A DNA stretch of 15,331 nt from Acanthaster planci (taxonomy: Eukaryota > Echinodermata > Asteroidea > Valvatida > Acanthasteridae): assembly GCF_001949145.1 (NCBI RefSeq), contig NW_019091447.1, positions 333,851-349,181 on the forward strand, written 5' to 3'. The position numbers and the translations under genes were made by a program. Positions 1-10,700 of this stretch are shown here, one piece after another (positions within the stretch are counted from its first letter, which is position 1; each line of letters opens with the position of its first letter). The notes beneath the pieces were generated by a model. It did no database searches. It was not told the DNA's origin and was given only the letters and a program-made list of their open reading frames with translations.

Positions 1-47
1 AGAATATCCAACATTATGACAAAATTTTAGCGCAGAAACGCAGATCC

Positions 48-70
48 GGGGGGTTGGGGTCGAACCCCCC
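48..70. repeat. G-rich/C-rich inverted repeat
   Basis: Eight-base arms GGGGGGTT (48-55) and AACCCCCC (63-70) flank a seven-base spacer. The minus strand contains GGTTCGACCCC, close to a polymerase III B box, but no A box is seen nearby. It looks like part of an interspersed repeat. Confidence 0.5.
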
Positions 71-448
71 TCTCTCCTCTGCTCAGAGACAAAAATAGTT
101 AAAGGAGGGTATAAACACTACCGATTCTTCTCTTGTGTTTATTAATATCACTGCAAATAATGTGTGTCATTGTTTCCGCTTGTTCACAAGAGATGGGGGT
201 GACTTGATTTATCAGAGGACCTCTTTGCATAGTGCATTGCTCATATCATGCATGACTGAGAATAATCAACATCGATACATGCTCATGCTAATTATTTCCC
301 GTTTTTCTTGTCAGGCTGTCAAAATCTTCCTAATTTAAATTATTCCATTTCCTCGTTGCTTGAGCAGGCTTGGCGCTCCTATTTCCTATATCCAAGTTTT
401 CCAGAAACACACTGGTATTTCAGCCGACACCTGCACTGGCGGCGTGAA

Positions 449-464
449 GGGGGGGGGGTCCCCC
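449..464. repeat. poly-G/poly-C palindrome
   Basis: Ten G, a T, then five C. This low-complexity palindrome resembles the G-rich palindrome at 48-70 and the nine-G run at 1835-1843. All three lie in the non-coding left part of the window. Confidence 0.5.
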
Positions 465-1179
465 TCACAAAAACTGTCTGATGACTGGTATAGCAATTAT
501 TACACAATCACTGTTAATATTTCTCGCCAATTCAGCACTTCTAAGGTAATAACCATTTTCGTCTGTTGAATGATACATGAGAAATCTTTCCTTTTACGCG
601 CGCCGTCAAAACATCGCGACCTTTTATTTCCTTGACAATGTCAAAATGATACAAATTTTGGTTTTGGCTCTACAGCCATTGTTGCAACAACAAAAACGTG
701 GATATAAGGAAATATCGTTCAAGCTAATAGCAATGTATTTTCCGACTTCACTTCCCCATAATAAATCGAATTTTTCAAATGCTGTACAATCTTCAAAGAC
801 CAGTGAAATTTGCACACGACTGTTGCTAAAAAAGTTGCTTTTCTAAGGAGTCAAAGCCAACACAAAAACTCGTTCACTTCCAGATTAAAGAGCCAAAATA
901 TGTTCATTTTGAAGACGCGTTCAGGAATGCTACATTGAAAGATCTTTATCTTGACTGCAGGTGTTACTAACATTTCATATGTCCCCATACAATGACCATT
1001 TTCTGCCATACAACGCTGAACCAACGACATTTATCGCAGACAGTGTAGCGCTCAACAAACTCCGTGCAGTTCACAGAAAAGGCTAAATAATCATTACTCA
1101 TCAGTACTGCCTAACTTTGGATATGCATGCACTATCACACGAAAGGCATTTTTTTAATTAAGAAAGGAATAGGTCTCAC

Positions 1180-1237
1180 CAGCGCCATGGCATAGCGTGG
1201 AGAACACGATGACAACAAGAAGATCAAACGTCATCAT
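1180..1237 (-). CDS. signal-peptide first coding exon of a second gene (partial)
   Basis: Two tandem ATG codons open a 19-codon stretch reading M-M-T-F-D-L-L-V-V-I-V-F-S-T-L-C-H-G-A, a compact signal peptide with a hydrophobic core and a plausible cleavage site near CHG-A. It is followed by the donor G|GTGAGA in phase 1. An in-frame TGA at 1258-1256 upstream supports the start. Phase-1 first exons of this kind are common in secreted and membrane receptors. The gene would run leftward in the same orientation as the Tie-like receptor. No downstream exon could be identified with confidence before the window edge, so the product is unknown. Confidence 0.55.
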
Positions 1238-2245
1238 CGAGCGACGTCGGGGTTCTCACTTCTTACTTTTGAAACAACTACTGGAGTAAACTTTTCAAAC
1301 GTACAGAAGTTTCATTAAGAAGACGACGCAAACCAGTATATGGAACGACCATGCACACTCAAACTGAAATAGGGAGAGTAGGCGGAAGATTGTTTAAGCT
1401 CTCTCTGTTGGGCGTGTCAAATGGGTGATAAAAATCACATGCACGCAAACAGTCAGTGACGTAAACGGTCCAGCATAGCCGGAACCGACTTAGATTCAGG
1501 CTATACGGCTAGGTCTATTGTTAGCTCCCGATACAAAGTACCGGCTTGGTCCGATAATGGTAAGGCTCTTTCAAAAATAAATACTTGTGTCTGTGACTTC
1601 CATTTTTGTACTGTGTTGTACGAAACTGATTATTCAGTTGCCACAAAATATTCGGGAGAGGAAACCTGCCCTCTTATTTCCTAAATTCGAGCTTAGGACT
1701 AGACAATTTAGAGTCAGCGTCACACTGAATGAAAGACGAAATAGTTTGGAAAAGAATCACTTCAAGTGGGACCTCGAGTGAAATCTTGATCTAGTGGAGT
1801 GTTGATATTGCACTCGAGTCTCCTCGTTTCAACCGGGGGGGGGTGTCTTTATACCGGGATCCAGTAAATTTCCACCCTTAAAGTTTCGACAATTGTTTGA
1901 ATATCTGCTCAAAACATCCAAAATCTACTCACCTAATGACTTCGGTGGCGTGAGTGTGGTTCGACGTTGAGGCGACAACGCGCCGAACTGGGCGCGCAGC
2001 GATTTTGGTAAACTCACGGAGTGTTAATGTCCGCTCTGCACGAACGTCGCATTAATATGCAGGGTTGATGGGTCGTTCGAAAGGCTGAATAGGGGTGGTC
2101 GGATGCCTGTCACCGCTGTCTTTTGATTTTTTTCTTCACTGTGTCAGAGGAACATTTTGTCCCAAAATAACAACATTGCTATGCTCAGTAATGTAACTGA
2201 GGAGGATCTTTTATCGTGTTGATGTTAACACACACCTCAAGGTAA

Positions 2246-2277
2246 GGTGAGGTAAGGCTCGACCGCCTTACCTCACC
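2246..2277. repeat. perfect 13-bp hairpin
   Basis: GGTGAGGTAAGGC at 2246-2258 and its exact reverse complement at 2265-2277 are separated by TCGACC. The left arm is itself built from repeated GGTAAGG-like words (2241-2257). It lies in intergenic DNA; its function is unknown. Confidence 0.75.
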
Positions 2278-3431
2278 ACCTCTCCTTCCAAAATTCTCGA
2301 TTTGCAACTTTCCAGCGTTCGTCATGGGTAGATCACGTGCTAGATAATCGGAACATCGAGCTCCTACCAGTTATTTCCGCCTTTCAACATCATGGCATGT
2401 GAATGAATTCGAAAGCGTGTATGATAGAACAACAGATTGCGTAAGGTCGAGCAGTGCTGAACCGCGAGATATTTGGAATATGCATTAATTTAAAACTGCA
2501 TGTGGGAGACTTTGGTGTGATGCATTCCAGCTGTTTTTTATTTTTGAAACATTTTTCTTCAATGAGCGAATGCTAGTGTTGTTGAGCCCATCACAACTGC
2601 AAATCAGTGCCCACGTTATCGCCAGTCAACAAGTTTTTAATAAGCCAAGTCTTGAGCTTTACAGCAAATGAACTGAACGTTTTCCTCTGTAATCGTTCAC
2701 TCTGCTACTTACGACTGGTCTTGTAGGGGACTTACCACCGACTCAACTGCAACACTGCTTAATGCAATATACCGGTACAAAAGCTGATTACAATGTTGTT
2801 ATACATATATAAATGTTGCCAACTAAATAATATTACCTACTTTCGGTTTTAAAAACAGACACTTGGTATTATAAACTATGCCACTGATATCACACTGTGT
2901 CCCTGTGCTATAACCACTTTTCAAAGATACCGAAGTGCAACCTCATTGTAATAACTCGACAAATGAACTCAATATGCATCAAGATTTAATCTTTTTCATT
3001 TCATAGGTGAACTATGAAACTGTCAAACTAAAAGCATGATCCAGACCCAAGTTTCTCGAGTTCTACAGACAGTACCAAGAACCAATACAGTGTTTAAAAG
3101 CGCGACTATATAGTAGGCCGTAACACTTATTTCACTGGGTATTTTGAAGTATTAATTAAACTACTGTAATTGATTCTTTCATAAAAAAAATACACAAAAA
3201 ATTGTCTTAGATCAACGGCCTATTTTTACAACTAGAACATTATGAAGTGTTGTATCGTCGCATTGCACATTTACACGCGAGTACGGACGTACATAATGGC
3301 CTTATAGTCTCTAGAACCAGCCGCATGATTATCACTTTTGGCGAAGTGGCCAGGCTTGCGTGTAAATAAAAATGCGTGGCTCTGGGTGTGTGAAGTTGCT
3401 TGGGTCTAGGCGAAGTGGTTGTGGTGTTGAT

Positions 3432-3555
3432 TCATGACTTGTGACTCGGACTCAGACTAGAGGTTTGTGACTTGTGACTCGAACTCGGACTCGAGGTTTG
3501 TGACTCGAGACTGGGACTAGGACTCGAGACTCGGACTCGACATTGGTGACTCGAC
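3432..3555. repeat. minisatellite, 33-base unit built from GACTCG words
   Basis: Two clear 33-base units occupy 3461-3493 and 3494-3526, each starting AGGTTTGTGACT and ending GGACTCG or AGGACTCG. Shortened and diverged copies lie on both sides. Within each unit the hexamer GACTCG and its variants recur. It is intergenic with no coding signal. Confidence 0.75.
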
Positions 3556-4633
3556 TACAACACTGACATAATGTTGATCAAATAGTAAAGGTCAAACGTT
3601 AACGCTTAAGTAAAGCTACTATTGTAATGCATTGAAGCTATACAAAAAGCTACACATATTGGCATTTAAAAGGCTTTAATGTGTGAGGCGAGAAAAAAAA
3701 TGAAATATTTCTTTGTACTGTAGCAGACCAGCCCCACGTCAGTTGGACAGTGGTAGGAAGGAGGAACGGTCCCCTAATTAAAGCGGACGAGCACTTGGAG
3801 AACACGTGAACAATAAATGATGTCTAACTCCAGAACTACACTTTATTAAATATGAAAACAGTTGGTGTAGTGTAATGGCTAGACGGCACCGTAAATAACA
3901 GTATAATGCATGGCCAAAGGCTAACACTGCTAGCTAACCAATACACTGTGTCACGTTGTAGAACAGAAAGCAGTTACCACATTGGGTCCCGTAAATCGTA
4001 CAAGATCGTGTGAAGTATTTATACAATGATAAGTACTTACTAGGGGTTCCTTGCATCGACTCTCTCCCACACTTAAGAGCATGGCCGAAGCCATGCTCCC
4101 TGCAAATTAACAGAAGCAAAATGCAGAGAGTACAGTTCTACATTCGAGACCAAAAGCAAAGAGATCACCTTCACACTGCGTGCCCGGGAAGCCTATAAAA
4201 AAGTATCCACTTTATGTTAATTACCTCAGTGACGCGTATTGGAAGGATGAGGGCGCCCTTACCCATTTACGGTTCCCCACAGTACAAATAAAAACGAGCA
4301 GTTGCAAAATCCAAACAAAAGCTCCTACCAAACCCAAATTTACTTTAAAGGTACTGTACCTAGACATTTAAACAAACAAAATTACCAGAATTTAATCGTA
4401 TAGATAGATGCAATATAAAATAATCAGCGCATTTCTATCCTTGAAAATCAAATCTAAGTTTCGTCAAATTTGATACGAAAACACCACTTATTACGTAACT
4501 ATTACCAACATTTCAGCAGCAATTAAATGTCATAATCGGTATATGATGCAGGTGAATAACTTATTACAAAAGTTACTCATTCAATATGACTAAAAGTTCT
4601 ACAGTCAGTTAGGGGGTATGATGGTGTGCATTA

Positions 4634-4639
4634 TTTAAT
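4634..4639 (-). promoter_or_regulatory. candidate polyadenylation signal (ATTAAA)
   Basis: ATTAAA lies on the minus strand about 70 bases after the receptor stop codon. No clear GU-rich element follows. Other candidates lie further on, for example AATAAA at 3847-3842. The end of the transcript is therefore uncertain. Confidence 0.25.
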
Positions 4640-4706
4640 CCTCTATCTGTGACATTGGCTGGTGATTTCGATCTCCTCTTCAGCCATTTCTGTTCCCAAT
4701 TCCATT

Positions 4707-4781
4707 CTACTTATCGTCCTGGTCCGGCCGTATGTTCAGGTAATGAGGCGTCTCTGACCTTGGCGACATCTGTATGTATCT
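4707..4781 (-). CDS. C-terminal tail exon and stop of the Tie-like receptor
   Basis: Residues 732-755 and stop TAG; acceptor TTGTTCTTGTAG with a good pyrimidine tract. The tail starts R-Y-I-Q-M and later has H-Y-L-N-I. YIQM fits the YxxM motif known to recruit the PI3K regulatory subunit, and YLNI fits the YxN motif known for Grb2. Vertebrate Tie receptors also end in a short tyrosine-bearing tail. The exon is only 25 codons, but its phase, position and tyrosine motifs support it. Confidence 0.82.
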   Translation of the reverse strand, partial: RYIQMSPRSETPHYLNIRPDQDDK

Positions 4782-7700
4782 CTACAAGAACAAATGTTAC
4801 CGGTTCAGCGGTACAGAGAGAAACAAATTCCATGATAAATCAACCGGACATTGTCTATCATCTTTACACTTTAGGGGTATTTACCGAAACACTTAATAGC
4901 CGCTACATATAACAGCCAGACATTGGCGTCGATTAGAATTGTTATCCTGTTTGTATTTTCAGCCTTGAACTGGACAAGCAGCACTCTGAATTCGAACAAT
5001 TAACACGTTTAGTTCAAACGGTCAAGATTTCCATCAGTCGTCACACCACTTTTGACGTTTGGTAAGCTGCAGCTGTGGTAGAGTGTTTTTCAATGTATTT
5101 CAGTACAAACTCCATTTATAACCAGTGTTACGGAGCGATAACCAGAGGCACAGCGCTATGAACAGACAGCAGCACAATATCTTATTTTACCCACCTGCTG
5201 TTTGTGGCCCTTAGCCATCCCCTCGAGGATTGACGCCACTTTCTTGAACGGAGGACGATCTTTTGGATTCTCTTGCCAGCATTGCTGCATCAGACCATAG
5301 CTATATATAATTAAGAGCAAAGTTCAGAATTGATTATCATCCACCTGTTGCCAACTAAAAATTGTTTTTCTTTGCCCTCAAATACCTATATCCCAGGAGA
5401 GATTACCACTCAGCACTGGTAGATACAGGAGAAATTCACGTTTCTGTACTTGAGCTGGTTTGAATTCATTTTGTAGCTTTGCAATTAACGAGTAAAAGGA
5501 AACCACAAACACAAAATTTTAATACAAAATAGAAAATACTTCCCATTGTTGTCACATATTTTGTCCTGAACCCTTCTTCAAATTACGGTGATACTACGCA
5601 TAAAATTGAGTTATGATTTATGAATCCATGCAATGAATTAACAAAAACCTGTTGGGGGTATACATGGTTAGAAGTATTGCGTCATAAATTCTTTTGGCAT
5701 ACGAAGTGCTTAGCAATGTGCTTAATGATTGAAAAAGATCCTCCCATATGTACTTACATTTCATCATTGCAACTATCTGGCTTGGGCAGGCGGTATCCAT
5801 TCTCAAACCTCGTCCCCAGGCTCGTTGATTTGATCCCAGCGTACGGTGTTGCGCCTGTACATCAAATAAAATTCACTGATAAATGGGCGTATGTTGTTTC
5901 ACTGACAGAACATTTCTTTTTCGTACTTCAAAAACACCTTGTTTCTCAATTTCTACCAAGTTTTTATGTTTGTCAGGAAATAAATGTCGTTATACCTTTC
6001 TGTAAATGGATTTTTTATTGATTTGTTTAGGAATTTGGGAACGAATGTTTCTCATTTTATACTTGCCTACAGTGTATTCTTGGGATTATATTCTTCGTTC
6101 ATTTGGTCACATTTTACAAGAGTTAATCAACGAATTGAGGTCATAATAACAGTCTGTGAAAATATCAAAGTCAAAAACCAATTTTGTCAATGTACGGTGA
6201 AGACGGATTTGATAACTTACCCACGGAAGAAATTTCCCACAAAAGAATCCCGAAGGACCAACTGTATCAGCAAAAAATAAGATTGTGTTTACTTTTGAAA
6301 AGTTCCATTTGCTAAAGTAACTATAATGGTATTTGATGTTTCCTTTACAATGAAGGGGAACGTACAAAATAATTTTGAAAACGTCATACATTACTGAATT
6401 CAAAGGTGGCAAATCTACTTTATGACAACCGAAACAACATGGCGACGGATAGGTACTTCGTATACTTACACATCGCTTTTGGATGTGAACGTGTTGGTTT
6501 TCAGTGATTCCAAGGCCATCCAGCGAGGAGGTGGAAACAGCTGTTACACAGAAGGAGCCAAATAGGTTTAGAAATGTTTCGTTGGAGGTGCTTTGCTTCA
6601 TTTGTGACAATTACAACTTCATCCTTGTATTACTTTCATAGCACTTCTTCTGCATAATATTTTTGTTATAAAACGACTACTGGTAGGCTACGCATTGTTA
6701 GAATATTTGAAGCCTATATTTTATCTTCTGTTTCCACTCTGTAAAACTGCCATGTGATTTTGGACACTCCCTTGAGATTTCGACAATTACCTTCTTTGGT
6801 TTCTCGACGATGACCTCTGCGCATCTTGCTAGTCCAAATCCTGATATCTTAGGAACCATGTTCTCATCCAAAAGAATGCTTGCAGCTGCCACCTTACGAT
6901 GGATCACCTGAGGAACACAAGTAGTTTAACGAATTGAGTAACATGTTTGGAGTGGCATGGGTCTACCGCAAACATTTTATATAACTTGCCACCCTCGCTA
7001 TGTAAAGCTTCAGAGCTCATCTAACTCACTAAACTTTAAATTTGTTTTGCAATTGAAAACCCTTCTGACCTCTATCCATGGTCATACATTTTTTCCAAGT
7101 ATTACTTCAAGGCCTTCTAATCTGCAACTTTAATTACGCTCAAAGAAGATAGCAAATGCTGCTTGCGAAACGACTGATTCTGCCCAGTGTTTCCAAGGTA
7201 TAAACCGTCTTCTCTTTTCGGAACAATGGTCCTAAATGGTGAATTGTTACATATTAAGTGAATAGTAATATTTCATTTAAAACAAGCAATGAAATTCCTG
7301 CAATATGTCGTTTATTCATCTAAGGCCAGTGAGTATATGTGTTTTTGGTGTCATTGGCTAATCTCTTTATGTTAGTTCAAGCAAATGGCATTCAGATGTG
7401 GACTTTGTGCCAAGGAAGAAATCTTCTATTAAACCATCATGCCAACGTACCCCAGATGCAGCAATATGTTGCATCCCTTTGGCGACGTCAAAAGCAAACT
7501 GAAGCAGTTTGGCGTCTGATAGGGATGACTGTCCCACTCCCCCGTCAGGTCTTGCTCCTCTCAGGTAGGTACGAAGGTCACCATTTGACAAGTATTCCAG
7601 GGCCACGTACAAGACATCTGATGTATATATATATAATTCGATGAAAGTGCAAATGTTGAATCTTTTTCCCGTACAGGTGACAGCCCAAGTGAGACATGTA

Positions 7701-10700
7701 CGTAGGATTATGCCCATGAAATAAATAAATACAATTGACAACACAAAGTGTTATGTGCTATGTAATTATTTTACTGAGAGGACACTATCGCCAGGCTTTC
7801 ATACCTACGTCGAAACTTTGTGTCAGGACAGTAAATGACAGTAAATCCCTCATTGTCTCACATCTTATCTTGTTTTTTCTGGACAGGGTTTTCTCCGTCA
7901 GTTCTCTGTCAACTCTAAACATATGGCGCAAAAAAACTGACGCATGATCGATTACTGGCAAACAAATGAGACAGAATCCTTGTTTAGTAGTTACGGTGTA
8001 ATATAAACAAGAACTGAAAATGTTATCAGACTCAACCTTCATGGAAGGCAACGGCGAGCATGCGGACGATGTTTGGGTGGGTCCCGATATCTTTCAGAGT
8101 TCGGTATTCCTCAAGAAACCTCTCATTCTCACTTGCTGGGGCATTTACTGAGAAACAACGGGCCAAACAATGCTTGATTAGAGAAGACACTTGTGAAATC
8201 AGGTTTAAAATCTCCCTCATTGCTTGTCTCTGTAAAATTTCATTTGTGTATAATATCTGTTCAGTTTCTGCACAATTTCTCTGGCCAAAAGATTGTCCCC
8301 AGGTAATAGGTTGTTTGCATCGTACATAAATTTAGTAGATGGATGGTTTAATTTCAAAAACAAATATTTTGTACTTCAATGAAAGTTTCCAATTTCCGTT
8401 TGCACAAGTAGATGGATTATAACTGCAGCAATCTAATTACCCTCGTCCTAATCAGATTGAATAGGAAGATGTAAAGGACCTCAATATACATTCTGAGATC
8501 TGAGGACAGCAAGATAGCTCGAAAACTGAGGAGGGCGATCACATGGCACTTCATGCCCAAGACGCATGAGCGTTGGCCCAGATCTAGATCGCTATCAATG
8601 ATCTGTCGTTGGTTCACTGAAACCAAAGTCCGCCTAATGGATACCGTAAACCAGCTCTGGGGTCACTGATGGCAAACGAGATCCGTGTAAAAACAACAAG
8701 CCATTTGAGAGTTGAATTTGAATAAAATATGGTACATGGAGTTATCTGATTGCACATCATAAACATAATGATTTGAATTCCCCAGACTAAAGACACTGTT
8801 GCAATACCTCGTGATTCGGGGCAGGCTTTTGCATAGCGACCACCATCCCTGGAATGGACTGGTTCCTCCGTGCCCTTCTTATTCATTGAGAACAGTGTAT
8901 TGTTGCAAGGCGTCTCTTATGTAACTAAGCACAAGCTTGTCCCGAATCACGTGGTATAGCAACAGCAGTTTTAGTATGGAGTATTCAAGTCGTTATTTTC
9001 ACGTGAATTTAAATAACTCAGTGTACCATAAAATTATTCCATTAAAGTGAACGTGCGACTACTTACCCTGGAGTTGCTTCACGGCCGCTTTTAAGTGGCC
9101 ATCACTCAAGAGCACAGTGGCCAAACGCACTTCTCCAAAGTGACCAGTACCGATCACCTTGACACCCAACGACAGCTGATCGATGGGTACGGTCAAGGAC
9201 TTGGTCCAGGGCAAGTCGACCTCCTCGTAGGTGGTCGCCGCGTCAGCACCGTCGTTGGCGTCATTGCCAACGTCGTCATAGCCCTCCATGGTTACAGAGT
9301 TCCTAGGTATGTCATCTGCCAGTGGATTGTCATAGGCCGCCTATTTTAAGGAAAAACATTTCTAATCCTAAGTTCGTAGCATTTTCCCACTTGGTTTTTT
9401 AATAGTAGACCCTACTAAGCAAATAACTGAAAATACGCTCCTTAGCTGTATGGTTAAGGTATGGGAAACTTTAACTGAACTCTCTATGGCAAAACCTTAA
9501 GGAAATGCATGCCTTGCATTTAAATGAATAAAATACATGAACGTCTTTGCACAAACACGACATACCGTCACAACAACCTTGTGCATGGGTCGAAACAGAC
9601 GACTGCGTCTTCACGGTCTTGGCTGGGCTGACAGCAACATGCACATCTAGACATTATTTGAAACTGGTGACTAGCTATGCATGGCTTCAGTTACAGACAT
9701 ACGTGTAAAAGTTGCCGTAGCTGGGACGTTTGAGGTCGGGAACTACACGACGCGATATCAGAGCTACGGCTACGTCTGTTATCAGGTTAATGCTCATTAC
9801 TGCTCATGGTGATAAGAGACCTAACTGAGAATGCAAAATTAAGAAAACGAATTACCAGACTGTTCATGTTAACAGCACTCGCTATAGAATGACTCTTGGG
9901 CCTCAGTCGCTTGCTGAAGCGTCGAAATCGCAGATAATCCACGACTACCACGATCACAATGACCGCAATGAGTGCGCAGACGGCAACGATCAAGCCGATG
10001 TTGGTTCCTATCGTCATTGCTGTGGGTTCGTTTGATCCATCAGTTGAGGGAAGGGATGGAAACAGTTTCATTGGTTAAAAGTACGATAAATACACTATTG
10101 GGCCTCTGGGCTTACAACTCTCAATGTTTTGTTTGGGGAACCCAAAAGCATCAGAAAATGCACGCATGGATCTCACCTTGAGGTTCTGTCCTGATTGTCG
10201 TTTCAGGGCTCCTGGGTCCTTCCCCTCCGTCTCCCTCACGCACCGCAGCCACACTGAAGTTATACACCGTCAACTGTTGTAATGGATCAATCAGAAAACT
10301 GAAGCCCTCTGGTGGCTGGTACTTCGCTTGCACCGTGCTGACACGAACCCAGGAACCAGTGGAGGGGTTGGAGCGGTAGATCGTGTACTCAATAACTGGT
10401 CCATCTCCAGCATCCATTGGGTGAGAGCCCCATGCCTCCCACCTGACAGTGGCCGATGTGGTGTCAACTTCTACCTTGGGGGGCTGGCTCAGCACTGGTA
10501 AAACTGAATGAAAGGCGTTAACAAAAACACTCTGACTAACAAACCTCAGCAGACGGGAAATGTACTCAAAGTCTTCGTTACTTTTGAAAACTGGAGGGAG
10601 GTACTGTGCTAAGAGCTATAAACCAAATCGATCGCCAAGCATAAAGCCATTATAGGCGACGACAATTTGAGCTCTGGTGCTCTGTGGGGCAACATTGGAC

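Larger units (their letters stand above)
1..1179. other. left-edge stretch, no supported exon
   Basis: Downstream of the signal-peptide exon on the minus strand, so further exons of that gene are expected here or beyond. Only short open stretches are visible, one at 1082-967 behind a TTTAG acceptor. None carries a domain I recognise. G-rich palindromes lie at 48-70 and 449-464. Confidence 0.4.
1238..4633. other. intergenic region between the two minus-strand genes
   Basis: Upstream of the signal-peptide exon and downstream of the receptor. It contains a GC/CpG-richer patch at about 1935-2070, a consensus minus-strand donor (TTAG|GTGAGT) near 1927-1934, the hairpin at 2246-2277 and the minisatellite at 3432-3555. 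The patch and donor could belong to a non-coding first exon of the left gene, but nothing proves it. No coding signal was seen. Confidence 0.4.

Noticed and set aside
57-69. Polymerase III B-box-like sequence suggesting a tRNA or SINE
   Set aside because: No A box and no cloverleaf could be found nearby; kept only as a G-rich inverted repeat.
967-1082. Possible second exon of the left gene after a TTTAG acceptor, open for 38 codons with three early cysteines
   Set aside because: No convincing donor and no recognisable domain before the TAG stop; the 97-base intron is possible but unsupported.
1847-1853. TATAAAG on the minus strand as a promoter of the left gene
   Set aside because: It lies about 600 bases upstream of the ATG with no other promoter evidence, and a donor-like site further upstream gives a conflicting model.
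5620-6021. 133-codon plus-strand open frame
   Set aside because: It runs antisense across the well-supported kinase exon 5758-5854 and shows no domain, signal or codon pattern of its own.
6107-6610. 167-codon minus-strand open frame
   Set aside because: It crosses two real short kinase exons (6470-6540 and 6221-6261). It shares the kinase frame across neither and has no recognisable domain; it is a chance reading through introns.
9703-9775. Exon-like minus-strand stretch between AACAG and GTATGT with an open frame
   Set aside because: At 73 bases it is not a multiple of three, and its open frame does not fit the phase-0 ends of the exons on either side; joining it in phase 0 gives an immediate stop.
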